DNA of 17,457 bases from JAAZLS01 sp964463285 (lineage in GTDB: Bacteria; Bacillota; Dethiobacteria; DTU022): the NCBI GenBank assembly GCA_964463285.1, contig CAYXBB010000034.1, positions 1-17,457 of the forward strand, read 5' to 3'. The notes below the pieces were generated by a model that had not been told where the DNA came from, searched no databases, and was given only the letters and a program-made list of their open reading frames with translations. Every line of letters starts with the position of its first letter. Position 1 is the first letter of the stretch. A program made the position numbers and the translations under genes. This document shows, piece after piece, positions 1 through 7,189 of the stretch.

Positions 1-61
1 TGCCATCCGTGAAGGGGGACGCACCGTGGGAGCAGGGGTGGTTACAGGGATAGTAAAATAA
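1..61 (+). CDS. tuf: Elongation factor Tu, C-terminal end (partial)
   Basis: Only the last 19 codons and the TAA stop (59-61) are in the window; the reading frame starts at base 2. The translated tail, ending in GRTVGAGVVTGIVK, is the conserved end of the third beta-barrel domain of EF-Tu, the GTPase that brings aminoacyl-tRNA to the ribosome. Its position just before rpsJ matches the usual end of the str operon (rpsL-rpsG-fusA-tuf) joined to the S10 operon. The short length limits the call, but this tail is very characteristic. Confidence 0.93.
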   Translation, partial: AIREGGRTVGAGVVTGIVK

Positions 62-165
62 AATTTTTTTCTAATGTCAGCGATGAAATAAGAGGTTGCC
101 GGTATGAACCGGGTAATTTTTATGGAGCAGGTCTGTTAAAACCAGGCGCAAGGAGGATGGAAGAG
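62..165 (+). promoter_or_regulatory. tuf-rpsJ spacer / rpsJ leader
   Basis: This 104-base spacer separates the str and S10 blocks. It holds an A/T-rich start with a seven-T run (64-70), a small inverted repeat CCGGT-ATGA-ACCGG (99-112) followed four bases later by five T residues (117-121), and the rpsJ Shine-Dalgarno AGGAGG (151-156). The 5-bp hairpin is too short to call a terminator with confidence; it may be a weak attenuator. I found no good sigma-A promoter: TTGCCG (96-101) has only a poor -10 partner. Confidence 0.4.
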
Positions 166-474
166 TTGTCCAATCAAAAAATTAGAATCAGGCTGAAGGC
201 CTTTGATCACCAACTATTGGATCTGTCGGCCGGTAAAATTGTAGAAACTGCCCGCAGAACGGGAGCGGAGGTTTCCGGGCCAGTCCCCCTTCCTACAGAG
301 CGAAACCTGTATACGGTAATTCGGGCTCCTCACAGATATAAAGATTCCCGTGAGCAGTTTGAAATCCGGACCCATAAACGGCTAATTGATATCCTTGAAC
401 CGACACCTAAAACCATAGATGCCCTGATGAGGCTGGATCTTCCTGCCGGTGTCGATATCGAGATTAAGTTATAG
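166..474 (+). CDS. rpsJ: 30S ribosomal protein S10 (TTG start)
   Basis: S10 is a small-subunit head protein; the family also acts with NusB in antitermination (NusE role). The product, SNQKIRIRLKAFDH onward, has the family's start and its loop near THKRLIDI, and ends DIEIKL. I place the start at TTG 166, giving 102 residues, the usual length. An in-frame ATG at 157 directly abuts the Shine-Dalgarno AGGAGG (151-156), leaving no spacer, whereas the TTG has 9 bases. It would also add three residues not normally seen. First gene of the S10 block; rplC follows after 30 bases. Confidence 0.96.
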   Translation: MSNQKIRIRLKAFDHQLLDLSAGKIVETARRTGAEVSGPVPLPTERNLYTVIRAPHRYKDSREQFEIRTHKRLIDILEPTPKTIDALMRLDLPAGVDIEIKL

Positions 475-504
475 CTTCGGTGAGAGCAGGAGGTGTAGTA
501 AAAA

Positions 505-1140
505 ATGGATAAGGGAATACTTGCACGCAAAATAGGGATGACCCAGGTGTTTGATGAGAATGGCAAATCCATTCCAGTTACGGTGTTAAAGGCTGGTCCA
601 TGCTACGTGGTTCAGGTTAAGGAAACCGATCGGGATGGTTATAACAGCATTCAGCTGGGGTTTGAACCGCAGGCACATAAGCGGGTGAATAAACCTTTAC
701 AGGGACATTTCCAGCAGGCTAATGTTGCTCCCTGTCGCATTTTAAGGGAGTTTCGGCTGGATGATAATTCTCGGAGATATACCCAGGGCCAGCAGGTAAA
801 CTGCGACATCTTTTCTCCCGGGGAGTATGTGGATGCCCGGGCCATTACCAGGGGAAAGGGATTTGCCGGCTCAATTAAGCGCCATGGCTTTCGCCGGGGC
901 CCGAAGACCCATGGCTCCCATTATCATCGAGGACCGGGATCCCTGGGGGCGGTAGATCCGGCGCGGGTATTTAAAGGACGCCCCCTTCCCGGCAGGATGG
1001 GAGGCCGTAAACAAGTGGTGCAAAATCTTCAGGTAACCCGGGTGGATAGTTCCAAAAACATATTGCTGTTAAAAGGATCTATTCCGGGTCCCCGGGGGGC
1101 CCTGGTAGAGGTTAAATCAGCTGCCAAAGCCGGTCGGTGA
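505..1140 (+). CDS. rplC: 50S ribosomal protein L3
   Basis: L3 is an early-assembly 23S rRNA binding protein whose long internal loop reaches toward the peptidyl transferase centre. The 211-residue product opens with the bacterial signature GILARKIGMTQVF and carries the loop with GPKTHGSHYHRGPGS (about residues 132-146) and VFKGRPLPGRMGG (155-167). Length matches the family (about 209-211). ATG 505 follows AGGAGGTG (488-495) by 9 bases. It sits between rpsJ and rplD as in the standard S10 operon. Confidence 0.98.
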   Translation: MDKGILARKIGMTQVFDENGKSIPVTVLKAGPCYVVQVKETDRDGYNSIQLGFEPQAHKRVNKPLQGHFQQANVAPCRILREFRLDDNSRRYTQGQQVNCDIFSPGEYVDARAITRGKGFAGSIKRHGFRRGPKTHGSHYHRGPGSLGAVDPARVFKGRPLPGRMGGRKQVVQNLQVTRVDSSKNILLLKGSIPGPRGALVEVKSAAKAGR

Positions 1141-1171
1141 GGGTGCGCTAGAAAGGAGAGCCGTGAGAACG

Positions 1172-1798
1172 ATGCCTAAGTTAGTGATATACAATCAACA
1201 GGGGGAACAGATAGGCCAGGTGGAACCCCCGGCAAGTTTATTTGAAGCCCCTTTTAAAAAAGGTGCTTTGTACCATACCCTGGTTTCCCAGGCAGCCAGG
1301 CAACGGCAGGGCAGTGCTTCCACCAGGACCCGCAGCCAAGTCAGGGGAGGAGGTAGTAAACCCTGGCCCCAGAAAGGTACCGGGCGAGCTCGCCACGGCA
1401 GCACCCGCTCTCCCATCTGGATCGGTGGAGGTGTAACTTTCGGGCCCCAACCTCGGAATTTCGGGTATAAGGTGCCTAAAAAAGTTCGTCGAGCTGCTTT
1501 AAACACCGCTCTTTCCGCCAAGAACAAACAGGGAAAGATACTGGTGGTAGACACTATAACCCTGAGCAGACCTCATACCAGGGAAGTAGTCAATATGCTG
1601 GATTCCTTTAAGGTGGCGGGGAAAGTTCTGTTTGTAACCGCCCGGCCGGACCAGAATTTAATTAAATCCGCCCGCAATATTCCGGGGGTAAGCACCATCT
1701 TTTCCCAGTTGCTTAACGTGCTGGATATTTTGAATCATGATTACCTGATATTTACCAGGGAGGCCCTGCAGCAACTGGAGGAGGTGTATGGAGGATGA
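1172..1798 (+). CDS. rplD: 50S ribosomal protein L4
   Basis: L4 binds 23S rRNA and lines the peptide exit tunnel with an extended loop; in Enterobacteria it also represses the S10 operon. The loop is seen as VRGGGSKPWPQKGTGRARHG (about residues 58-77), followed by STRSPIW. I prefer ATG 1172 because family members start MPK.. and this gives 208 residues. The Shine-Dalgarno AAGGAG (1153-1158) lies 13 bases from it, which is long; an in-frame GTG at 1163 is only 4 bases away and would add three residues. The start is therefore uncertain. The stop overlaps the rplW start (ATGA). Confidence 0.95.
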   Translation: MPKLVIYNQQGEQIGQVEPPASLFEAPFKKGALYHTLVSQAARQRQGSASTRTRSQVRGGGSKPWPQKGTGRARHGSTRSPIWIGGGVTFGPQPRNFGYKVPKKVRRAALNTALSAKNKQGKILVVDTITLSRPHTREVVNMLDSFKVAGKVLFVTARPDQNLIKSARNIPGVSTIFSQLLNVLDILNHDYLIFTREALQQLEEVYGG

Positions 1799-2088
1799 AT
1801 TCAGCCCGGGAGATAATTATTCGCCCGCTGGTTACAGAAAAATCGACTGCGCTTATGGAAGGGTTAAAATATACTTTTTTGGTGAAGCGAGAGGCAAATA
1901 AAATTCAAATCAAGGAAGCCATAGAAAAGATATTTGAGGTAAAGGTTCAATCTGTAAACACCATTAATTATAGGGGAAAAAAGCGGAGGTTGGGCCATTA
2001 TCCGCCGGGGATTAAACCCCGCTGGAAAAAGGCAATAATTACCTTGCGACCGGAAAGCAAGCCGATTGAAATATTTGAGGGTCGTTAA
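1795..2088 (+). CDS. rplW: 50S ribosomal protein L23
   Basis: L23 lies at the tunnel exit, where trigger factor and the signal recognition particle dock. The 97-residue product has the family pattern: IIIRPLVTEKST at the N-terminus, FLVKREANKIQIKEAIEKIF, then FEVKVQSVNT and the basic loop around RGKKRRLGHYPPG. The ATG (1795) overlaps the rplD TGA by 4 bases, and its Shine-Dalgarno GGAGGAGGTG (1777-1786) lies inside the end of rplD, so the two genes are probably translationally coupled. Confidence 0.97.
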   Translation: MNSAREIIIRPLVTEKSTALMEGLKYTFLVKREANKIQIKEAIEKIFEVKVQSVNTINYRGKKRRLGHYPPGIKPRWKKAIITLRPESKPIEIFEGR

Positions 2089-2100
2089 CAGGGAGGGATT

Positions 2101-2937
2101 ATGGTGGCTATAAAAAAATATAAACCTACTTCGCCGGGACGCCGTTATTTTACCGGACCTACTTTTGACGATGTTACCGCCGACCGGCCAGAAAAATCGC
2201 TGCTGGCCCCGTTAAAGAAAAACTCCGGACGCAACAGCCATGGGCGGATCACGGTTCGCCATCGAGGTGGTGGACATAAGCGCAGGTATCGGCTTATCGA
2301 TTTTAAACGGGATAAAGACGATATTAAAGCCCGGGTAGCCAGCATTGAGTATGATCCCAACCGATCAGCGCGAATTGCATTGCTGCATTACCTGGATGGC
2401 GAGAAACGCTATATCCTGGCACCCTCGGGACTGCAGGTGGGACAGATGGTGATGTCGGGAAAAAGTGCGGAAATCAGACCGGGGAATGCCCTTCCTCTAC
2501 GCCAGATCCCGGTGGGTAGCTTTGTTCACAATATCGAGCTTCAGGAGGGACATGGAGCACAGCTGGTTCGTTCTGCCGGGGTGGCTGCCCAGTTATCGGC
2601 CAAAGAAGGGAAATTCGGGCATATACGACTGCCTTCGGGAGAGGTGCGTTTGATATCACTTGATTGCAAGGCTACAATTGGGCAGGTCGGCAATATTGAA
2701 CATGAAAATATAACCATAGGAAAGGCCGGGCGCCGGCGGTGGCTGGGGCGCAGGCCGTCAGTGCGCGGGTCGGCCATGAACCCGGTGGATCACCCCCATG
2801 GCGGCGGGGAGGGAAAATCCCCGATTGGTATGCCGGGGCCGGTTACTCCCTGGGGGAAACCAACCTTGGGATACAAAACCCGCAAAAAGAAAAAACAATC
2901 CGACCGGTATATTGTGCGCTCCCGTCATGACAAGTAA
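2101..2937 (+). CDS. rplB: 50S ribosomal protein L2
   Basis: L2 is a large 23S rRNA binding protein needed for subunit joining and peptidyl transferase assembly. The 278-residue product has the N-terminal KYKPTSPGRRY, the RNA-binding OB-fold (HRGGGHKRRYRLIDFKR, about 54-70) and the SH3-like domain with the near-invariant AMNPVDHPHGGGEG (225-238). His231 corresponds to the conserved His229 of Escherichia coli. The tail VTPWGKPTLGYKTRKKKK is typical. ATG 2101 follows GGGAGGG (2091-2097). Confidence 0.98.
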   Translation: MVAIKKYKPTSPGRRYFTGPTFDDVTADRPEKSLLAPLKKNSGRNSHGRITVRHRGGGHKRRYRLIDFKRDKDDIKARVASIEYDPNRSARIALLHYLDGEKRYILAPSGLQVGQMVMSGKSAEIRPGNALPLRQIPVGSFVHNIELQEGHGAQLVRSAGVAAQLSAKEGKFGHIRLPSGEVRLISLDCKATIGQVGNIEHENITIGKAGRRRWLGRRPSVRGSAMNPVDHPHGGGEGKSPIGMPGPVTPWGKPTLGYKTRKKKKQSDRYIVRSRHDK

Positions 2938-2955
2938 CAGGAAGGGGGAGTATAA

Positions 2956-3240
2956 TTGTCACGTTCTTTAAAAAAAGGCCCCTATGTTGAAACCAGGTTG
3001 TTTGAAAAGATCAAACTGATGAATGAGAAACGGGAAAAAAAGGTGATCAAAACCTGGTCTCGCCGTTCTACAATTTTTCCCGAGATGGTGGGGCATACCA
3101 TCGCGGTTCATGATGGTAGAAAGCATGTTCCAATATATATCAGTGAGGATATGGTGGGGCATAAACTGGGGGAATTTGCCCCTACCCGCACCTTTAGGGG
3201 GCACGGATCCCGTACCGAGCGCTCTACCTCTTTAAAGTAG
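2956..3240 (+). CDS. rpsS: 30S ribosomal protein S19 (TTG start)
   Basis: S19 sits in the small-subunit head beside S13 and contacts the A-site region. The 94-residue product is nearly canonical: SRSLKKGPYVE at the start, IKTWSRRSTIFPEMVGHTIA in the centre and GEFAPTRTFRGH near the end. The start is TTG 2956, preceded by GGGGGAG (2944-2950), and the encoded N-terminus fits the family exactly, so a rare start codon is well supported. Between rplB and rplV as usual. Confidence 0.97.
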   Translation: MSRSLKKGPYVETRLFEKIKLMNEKREKKVIKTWSRRSTIFPEMVGHTIAVHDGRKHVPIYISEDMVGHKLGEFAPTRTFRGHGSRTERSTSLK

Positions 3241-3256
3241 GGAGGTGGTTTTAATC

Positions 3257-3598
3257 GTGGAAGCTAAGGCACAGGCCCGTTTTGTGAGAATCGCGCCGCG
3301 CAAAGCCCGGGTGGTAGCTAATCTAATCAAACAGAAGGATGTGGAAGAGGCGCTGGGAATTCTACGCTATACTCCTAAGCGGGGGGCTGAAATAGTATCC
3401 AAGGTGTTGAAATCGGCGGTAGCCAATGCTGAACATAATTTGGAACTGCCCAGACATGATCTGTATGTGGATCGCGCTTTTGTAGATGAGGGCCCAACTT
3501 TAAAGCGGGTCAGGCCGCGAGCCCGGGGGAGACGTTATCTTATTCGTAAACGCACCAGTCACATTACGGTGGTGGTTAAGGAAAGGAAGGAGGGTTAA
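3257..3598 (+). CDS. rplV: 50S ribosomal protein L22 (GTG start)
   Basis: L22 lines the nascent peptide tunnel; its beta-hairpin contributes to the constriction and to macrolide sensitivity. The product has VRIAPRKARVVANLI near the N-terminus and the basic hairpin (about 80-95, RVRPRARGRRY) followed by KRTSHITVVV. I choose GTG 3257, giving MEAKAQARF.. and 113 residues, the family norm. A more upstream in-frame GTG (3245) lies inside the Shine-Dalgarno GGGAGGTG (3240-3247) and cannot be the start. The stop is 5 bases before the rpsC start. Confidence 0.96.
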   Translation: MEAKAQARFVRIAPRKARVVANLIKQKDVEEALGILRYTPKRGAEIVSKVLKSAVANAEHNLELPRHDLYVDRAFVDEGPTLKRVRPRARGRRYLIRKRTSHITVVVKERKEG

Positions 3599-3603
3599 AA
3601 AGG

Positions 3604-4296
3604 TTGGGTCAGAAGGTTAACCCGATAGGGTTTCGAATCGGAATTATCCGGGATTGGGATGCCCGCTGGTACGCCGGCAAAAAATATACTGAGCTGCTTC
3701 ATGAAGATCTGCTAGTCCGGGATCTTATTCAAAGCAAACTAACCGGAGCTGGTGTATCCAGGATAGAGATCGAGCGGGCAGCCAGCAATCTGCGTATAAA
3801 TATCCATACCGCCAAGCCCGGGATGGTTATCGGACGCGGTGGATCAGGGGTAGAAGGGCTTCGCAAGCTAGTGGAACGCTTGACTAAAAAAAAGGTGCAT
3901 CTGAACATTATTGAGATCAAGGTGCCCGAGCTGGATGCTTACCTGGTGGCCCAGAATGTAGCCTCTCAGCTGGAGAAGAGGATAGCTTTCAGAAGGGCTA
4001 TGAAACAAGCGGTATTCCGGACCATTCGTGCCGGGGCCAAGGGGATCAAAATAAACTGTAGCGGCCGGCTGGGGGGCGCGGACATGGCCCGGAGCGAAGG
4101 CTATCACGAGGGGACTGTTCCTTTGCAGACTTTACGGGCGGACATCGATTACGGCTCTGTGGAGGCTCATACTACCTATGGGCGTATCGGCATAAAGGTG
4201 TGGATATATAAAGGCGAAATATTACCCCCCAAACCGGGGCGGGAAGGACCTACCGGGAAGGAGGCAGGCGGCAATGTTAATGCCAAAACGGGTTAA
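3604..4296 (+). CDS. rpsC: 30S ribosomal protein S3 (TTG start)
   Basis: S3 is a small-subunit head protein at the mRNA entry site with helicase-related function. The 230-residue product starts GQKVNPIGFRIGI, carries a KH domain with the IGxxG motif (IGRGG, 76-80), and has the C-terminal domain with CSGRLGGADMAR and TTYGRIGIKVWIYKGE. The start is TTG 3604, 10 bases after AAGGAGG (3587-3593); the N-terminus matches the family. The 3' end overlaps rplP by 23 bases. Confidence 0.97.
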   Translation: MGQKVNPIGFRIGIIRDWDARWYAGKKYTELLHEDLLVRDLIQSKLTGAGVSRIEIERAASNLRINIHTAKPGMVIGRGGSGVEGLRKLVERLTKKKVHLNIIEIKVPELDAYLVAQNVASQLEKRIAFRRAMKQAVFRTIRAGAKGIKINCSGRLGGADMARSEGYHEGTVPLQTLRADIDYGSVEAHTTYGRIGIKVWIYKGEILPPKPGREGPTGKEAGGNVNAKTG

Positions 4297-4702
4297 ATAC
4301 CGTCGCCAGCACCGGGGGCGCATGAAAGGCCTTTCCAAGGCCGGAAATGAAATCCAGTACGGCGATTTTGGTTTGCAGGCCTTGGAGGCGGCCTGGATTA
4401 CCAGTCAGCAAATAGAGGCAGCCCGTATAGCCATGACCCGGTATATTAAACGCGGGGGCAAGGTATGGATCCGGATTTTTCCCGATAAACCGGTTACTGA
4501 AAAGCCGGCTGAAACCAGGATGGGTAAGGGTAAGGGTTCTCCGGAGTACTGGGTGGCGGTGGTGAAACCCGGGCGGATCATGTTTGAATTGGGAGGAATT
4601 AAAGAAGATGTTGCCCGGTCAGCAATGCGACTGGCTTCCCACAAGTTGCCGATCAAGACTAAACTGGTGGTAAGAGATGAAGCAGGTGGTGTTTCCGAAT
4701 GA
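4274..4702 (+). CDS. rplP: 50S ribosomal protein L16
   Basis: L16 is a late-assembly protein near the A-site tRNA elbow. The 142-residue product starts MLMPKRVKYRRQHRG and contains RMGKGKGSPEYWVAVVKPG (about 82-100), which includes the conserved Arg82. ATG 4274 is 9 bases after AAGGAGG (4258-4264) and gives the N-terminus seen in Bacillota; ATG 4280 is a less likely alternative. The gene starts inside rpsC (23-base overlap), and its stop overlaps the rpmC start (ATGA), so this stretch is tightly coupled. Confidence 0.97.
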   Translation: MLMPKRVKYRRQHRGRMKGLSKAGNEIQYGDFGLQALEAAWITSQQIEAARIAMTRYIKRGGKVWIRIFPDKPVTEKPAETRMGKGKGSPEYWVAVVKPGRIMFELGGIKEDVARSAMRLASHKLPIKTKLVVRDEAGGVSE

Positions 4703-4890
4703 AAGTCAAAGAAATTCGCGAGTTAAATGATCAAGAGCTGGAACAACGCCTGGAAGACTTAAAAGAAGAACTTTTTAACCTGCGCTTCCAACTGGCCACC
4801 GGCCAGTTGGAAAACATGATGCAGATAAAAGATTGCCGGCGTAATATCGCCCGGGTTAAAACTGTGCTAAGGGAGCGCACCTTAAGTTAG
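4699..4890 (+). CDS. rpmC: 50S ribosomal protein L29
   Basis: L29 is a small helical-hairpin protein next to L23 at the tunnel exit. The 63-residue product has the typical pattern: KEIRELNDQELEQRLEDLKEELFNLRFQ, then GQLENMMQIKDCRRNIARVKTVLRER. The ATG (4699) overlaps the rplP stop by 4 bases. It is predicted to be almost entirely helical. Confidence 0.96.
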   Translation: MKVKEIRELNDQELEQRLEDLKEELFNLRFQLATGQLENMMQIKDCRRNIARVKTVLRERTLS

Positions 4891-4915
4891 TTCGGTGAAG
4901 GGAGGGACTTAAACG

Positions 4916-5173
4916 GTGGAAACAGGCAGGCAAAAAATCCGTATCGGCAGGGTAGTTAGCGACAAGATGGACAAAACCCGGGTAGTAGCCATAGAACAGT
5001 TAACCCGCCATCCCCTCTATGGGAAAATTATCCGCCGGACCAAAAAGCTTAAATTTCATGATGAGCATAATCAATCCGGAACAGGTGATTTGGTGCGTGT
5101 AGTAGAAACCAGACCGCTAAGCAAACAAAAACGATGGGCACTGGTAGAGATACTGGAGAAGTCCCAGTTGTAG
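4916..5173 (+). CDS. rpsQ: 30S ribosomal protein S17 (GTG start)
   Basis: S17 is a primary 16S rRNA binding protein with an OB fold. The 85-residue product shows RIGRVVSDKMDKTRVVAIE, HPLYGKIIRRTKKLKFHDE, then GDLVRVVETRPLSKQKRWALVEIL, all family hallmarks. GTG 4916 follows AAGGGAGGG (4898-4906). It is the last gene of the S10 block; a 62-base spacer, one of the longest here, separates it from rplN. Confidence 0.97.
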   Translation: METGRQKIRIGRVVSDKMDKTRVVAIEQLTRHPLYGKIIRRTKKLKFHDEHNQSGTGDLVRVVETRPLSKQKRWALVEILEKSQL

Positions 5174-5235
5174 GCTTTTCTCCCTTAGCTAGGGGTTTAA
5201 AGCTCTAGGCTAGCACAGAAAAAGGAGGGGCACCC
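5174..5235 (+). promoter_or_regulatory. S10/spc block boundary spacer
   Basis: This 62-base spacer between rpsQ and rplN contains several short overlapping inverted repeats: CCCT-TAGCT-AGGG (5182-5194) and GCTAG/CTAGC (5188-5192 with 5210-5214), which cannot form together. The rplN Shine-Dalgarno AAAGGAGG follows at 5221-5228. No T-run follows the stems, so it is not an intrinsic terminator, and I see no clear promoter. It is where the spc operon promoter lies in Escherichia coli. Function is not established. Confidence 0.25.
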
Positions 5236-5604
5236 GTGATTCAAACGGAAAGCGTGTTAAATGTGGCCGATAATTCCGGTGCTAAAAAAATATTGTGCAT
5301 ACGCGTACTAGGGGGTTCCAGACGAAAAATTGGCCATATCGGAGATATTATTGTTGCTTCGGTAAAAGAAGCTGCCCCGGGGGGAGTCGTCAAAAAGGGG
5401 GAAATCGTGCGGGCGGTAATCGTTCGCACTAAAAGTGTCAAGCGCCGTCAGGACGGCTCTCATATTAACTTTGATGACAACGCGGTAGTGATTATAAATG
5501 AGCAGAATAACCCCCGCGGGACCCGTATCTTTGGGCCCGTAGCCCGGGAGCTCAGGGAAAAAGATTTTATGAAAATTATTTCCCTGGCGCCGGAAGTTAT
5601 TTAG
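5236..5604 (+). CDS. rplN: 50S ribosomal protein L14 (GTG start)
   Basis: L14 forms part of an inter-subunit bridge and is the target of the RsfS silencing factor in many bacteria. The 122-residue product has the standard length and signatures: ESVLNVADNSGAKKILCIRVLGG, GDIIVASVKEAAPGGVVKKGE, DDNAVVIINEQNNPRGTRIFGPVARELR. GTG 5236 follows AAAGGAGG. First gene of the spc block. Confidence 0.98.
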   Translation: MIQTESVLNVADNSGAKKILCIRVLGGSRRKIGHIGDIIVASVKEAAPGGVVKKGEIVRAVIVRTKSVKRRQDGSHINFDDNAVVIINEQNNPRGTRIFGPVARELREKDFMKIISLAPEVI

Positions 5605-5634
5605 CGGCGATTACCAAGGAGGTGTTCTTTTAAG

Positions 5635-5964
5635 ATGCCCTCAAGGAAATTATTTGTTCGGCTAGGAGACAAGGTGCTGATCCTGTCCGGAAAGGATAAA
5701 GGGAAAAAGGGGAAAGTTATTGCTGCCGAACCCGGATCAGGGAAGGTGAAGGTGGAAGGGGTCGGCATTGTAAAAAAACATGCCAAGGCGACCTCTAAGG
5801 TTCCACAGGCCGGCATCAGAGAAATAGAGGCACCGATTGCCGCCTCCAGGGTAATGATAATTTGCCCGGCCTGTAACAAACCCACCCGGGTGCGGAAAGA
5901 GATAACTTCTGACGGTAAACGGGTTCGAATATGCAGGCGTTGCGGTGAATCGGTGGATAAGTAA
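5635..5964 (+). CDS. rplX: 50S ribosomal protein L24, zinc-ribbon form
   Basis: L24 is one of the two initiators of 50S assembly. The 109-residue product has an N-terminal KOW domain (VRLGDKVLILSGKDKGKKGKV, about 8-28) and a C-terminal segment with Cys77-x2-Cys80 and Cys100-x2-Cys103 (CPAC..CRRC), which would bind zinc. Many homologues lack some of these cysteines. ATG 5635 follows AAGGAGGTG (5617-5625) at a somewhat long spacing. The rplE start follows 13 bases after the stop. Confidence 0.97.
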   Translation: MPSRKLFVRLGDKVLILSGKDKGKKGKVIAAEPGSGKVKVEGVGIVKKHAKATSKVPQAGIREIEAPIAASRVMIICPACNKPTRVRKEITSDGKRVRICRRCGESVDK

Positions 5965-5977
5965 GGAGGATGAAGTT

Positions 5978-6520
5978 ATGTCGCTGCTTAAGAAAAAATT
6001 TGTTGAAGAGGTAAGACCTGCACTGATAGAAAGGTTTCAGTATAAGAATTTGCACCAGGCCCCCCGGATTGAAAAAGTAGTGATTAACATGGGGGTAGGT
6101 GTAGGCAAAGAAAACCCTAAAATTCTGGAGGCAGCGGTGGAAGACCTGGCCAGGATTACCGGGCAGAGACCGGTAATCACTCGGGCTCGCAAATCGGTAG
6201 CTAGTTTCAAATTACGGGAAGGGATGGCTATCGGTTGCAAGGTTACTTTACGGGGCTTAAGGATGTATGATTTTCTATATAAGCTATTTAACGTGACTTT
6301 GCCTAGGGTCAGAGATTTCCGGGGGATTTCGCCACGTTCTTTTGACGGACGGGGAAATTTTACCCTGGGTCTTTCGGAGCAGTTGATATTTCCAGAGATC
6401 GATTACAGTCAGGTAGAAAAAATTATGGGTATGGACATAGTGATTGTTACTACTGCTGCTACTGATGAGGAAGCCCGGGAACTTTTAGCCCGGCTAGGTA
6501 TGCCGTTTAAAGCGGCATAA
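5978..6520 (+). CDS. rplE: 50S ribosomal protein L5
   Basis: L5 binds 5S rRNA and contacts P-site tRNA. The product has LHQAPRIEKVVINMGVGVG, ARITGQRPVITRARKSVASFKLREG and RDFRGISPRSFDGRGNFTLGL, all family signatures, and is 180 residues from ATG 5978. That ATG lies 8 bases after AAGGAGG (5963-5969). The frame stays open upstream to a GTG at 5945 inside rplX, but this lies before the Shine-Dalgarno and adds 11 residues foreign to the family, so it is rejected. Confidence 0.97.
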   Translation: MSLLKKKFVEEVRPALIERFQYKNLHQAPRIEKVVINMGVGVGKENPKILEAAVEDLARITGQRPVITRARKSVASFKLREGMAIGCKVTLRGLRMYDFLYKLFNVTLPRVRDFRGISPRSFDGRGNFTLGLSEQLIFPEIDYSQVEKIMGMDIVIVTTAATDEEARELLARLGMPFKAA

Positions 6521-6561
6521 CTAATTTACAAATATGAACCAATATTAAAAGGAGGAACAGG

Positions 6562-6747
6562 ATGGCCAAGAAATCCTTGGTAGCTAAAGCTAAATGTAAA
6601 CCAAAATATTCAGTGCGTTCATATAATCGCTGCCGGCTGTGCGGCCGTCCCCGGGCGTATCTACGGAAATTTGGAATGTGCCGCCTTTGCTTTCGTCATC
6701 TAGCCAACGAAGGAAAGATTCCCGGCGTTAGAAAAACTAGCTGGTAG
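6562..6747 (+). CDS. rpsN: 30S ribosomal protein S14 type Z (zinc form)
   Basis: S14 sits in the small-subunit head and is assembled late. The 61-residue product is the short zinc-binding type: Cys24-x2-Cys27 (CRLC) and Cys40-x2-Cys43 (CRLC) form a zinc ribbon, and the C-terminus ends GKIPGVRKTSW, the universal tail. The length matches type Z (61). ATG 6562 follows AAAAGGAGG (6547-6555). Called rpsZ or rpsN1 in some annotations. Confidence 0.97.
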   Translation: MAKKSLVAKAKCKPKYSVRSYNRCRLCGRPRAYLRKFGMCRLCFRHLANEGKIPGVRKTSW

Positions 6748-6773
6748 ATGAACAGAAGGGAGGTTTTCCAACC

Positions 6774-7169
6774 ATGACCACCGATCCGATAGCTGATATG
6801 CTTACCCGGGTTCGAAACGCCAACCTGGCTCGCCACCAGTCGGTAGATATTCCCGGATCTAATGTCAAACGGGCTATGGCTGGGATTATGAAAAAAGAAG
6901 GTTTTATAAAAGATTATGAGGTGATCGAGGATAACAAGCAAGGCCGGATCCGAATTTATTTAAAGTACGGCGCTCATACAGAGCGGATCATTAGCGGATT
7001 AAAACGGATCAGCAAGCCCGGTCTTCGGGTCTATGCCAGAAAGGATCAGTTGCCCAAGGTACTTGGCGGTTTAGGGATAGCTATAATTTCCACTTCCCAG
7101 GGACTGATGACCGATCGGGATGCCCGCCAGGCCGGTTATGGCGGAGAGGTTTTGTGCTATATCTGGTAA
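6774..7169 (+). CDS. rpsH: 30S ribosomal protein S8
   Basis: S8 is a primary 16S rRNA binding protein and in Escherichia coli the translational repressor of the spc operon. The 131-residue product opens TDPIADMLTRVRNA and ends with the conserved STSQGLMTDRDARQAGYGGEVLCYIW, in which STSQG (106-110) forms part of the RNA-binding surface. ATG 6774 follows GGGAGG (6758-6763). Whether S8 regulates the spc genes in this lineage cannot be read from the sequence. Confidence 0.97.
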   Translation: MTTDPIADMLTRVRNANLARHQSVDIPGSNVKRAMAGIMKKEGFIKDYEVIEDNKQGRIRIYLKYGAHTERIISGLKRISKPGLRVYARKDQLPKVLGGLGIAIISTSQGLMTDRDARQAGYGGEVLCYIW

Positions 7170-7189
7170 TGCATTAAGGAGGTTTACCG

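Noticed and set aside
96..124. Sigma-A promoter before rpsJ (TTGCCG, 17 bases, TTTATG)
   Set aside because: The -10 matches the consensus at only about three of six positions, so I do not call it.
5945..5977. Upstream GTG start of rplE inside rplX
   Set aside because: It precedes the Shine-Dalgarno and adds 11 residues not found in L5; ATG 5978 fits spacing and family length.
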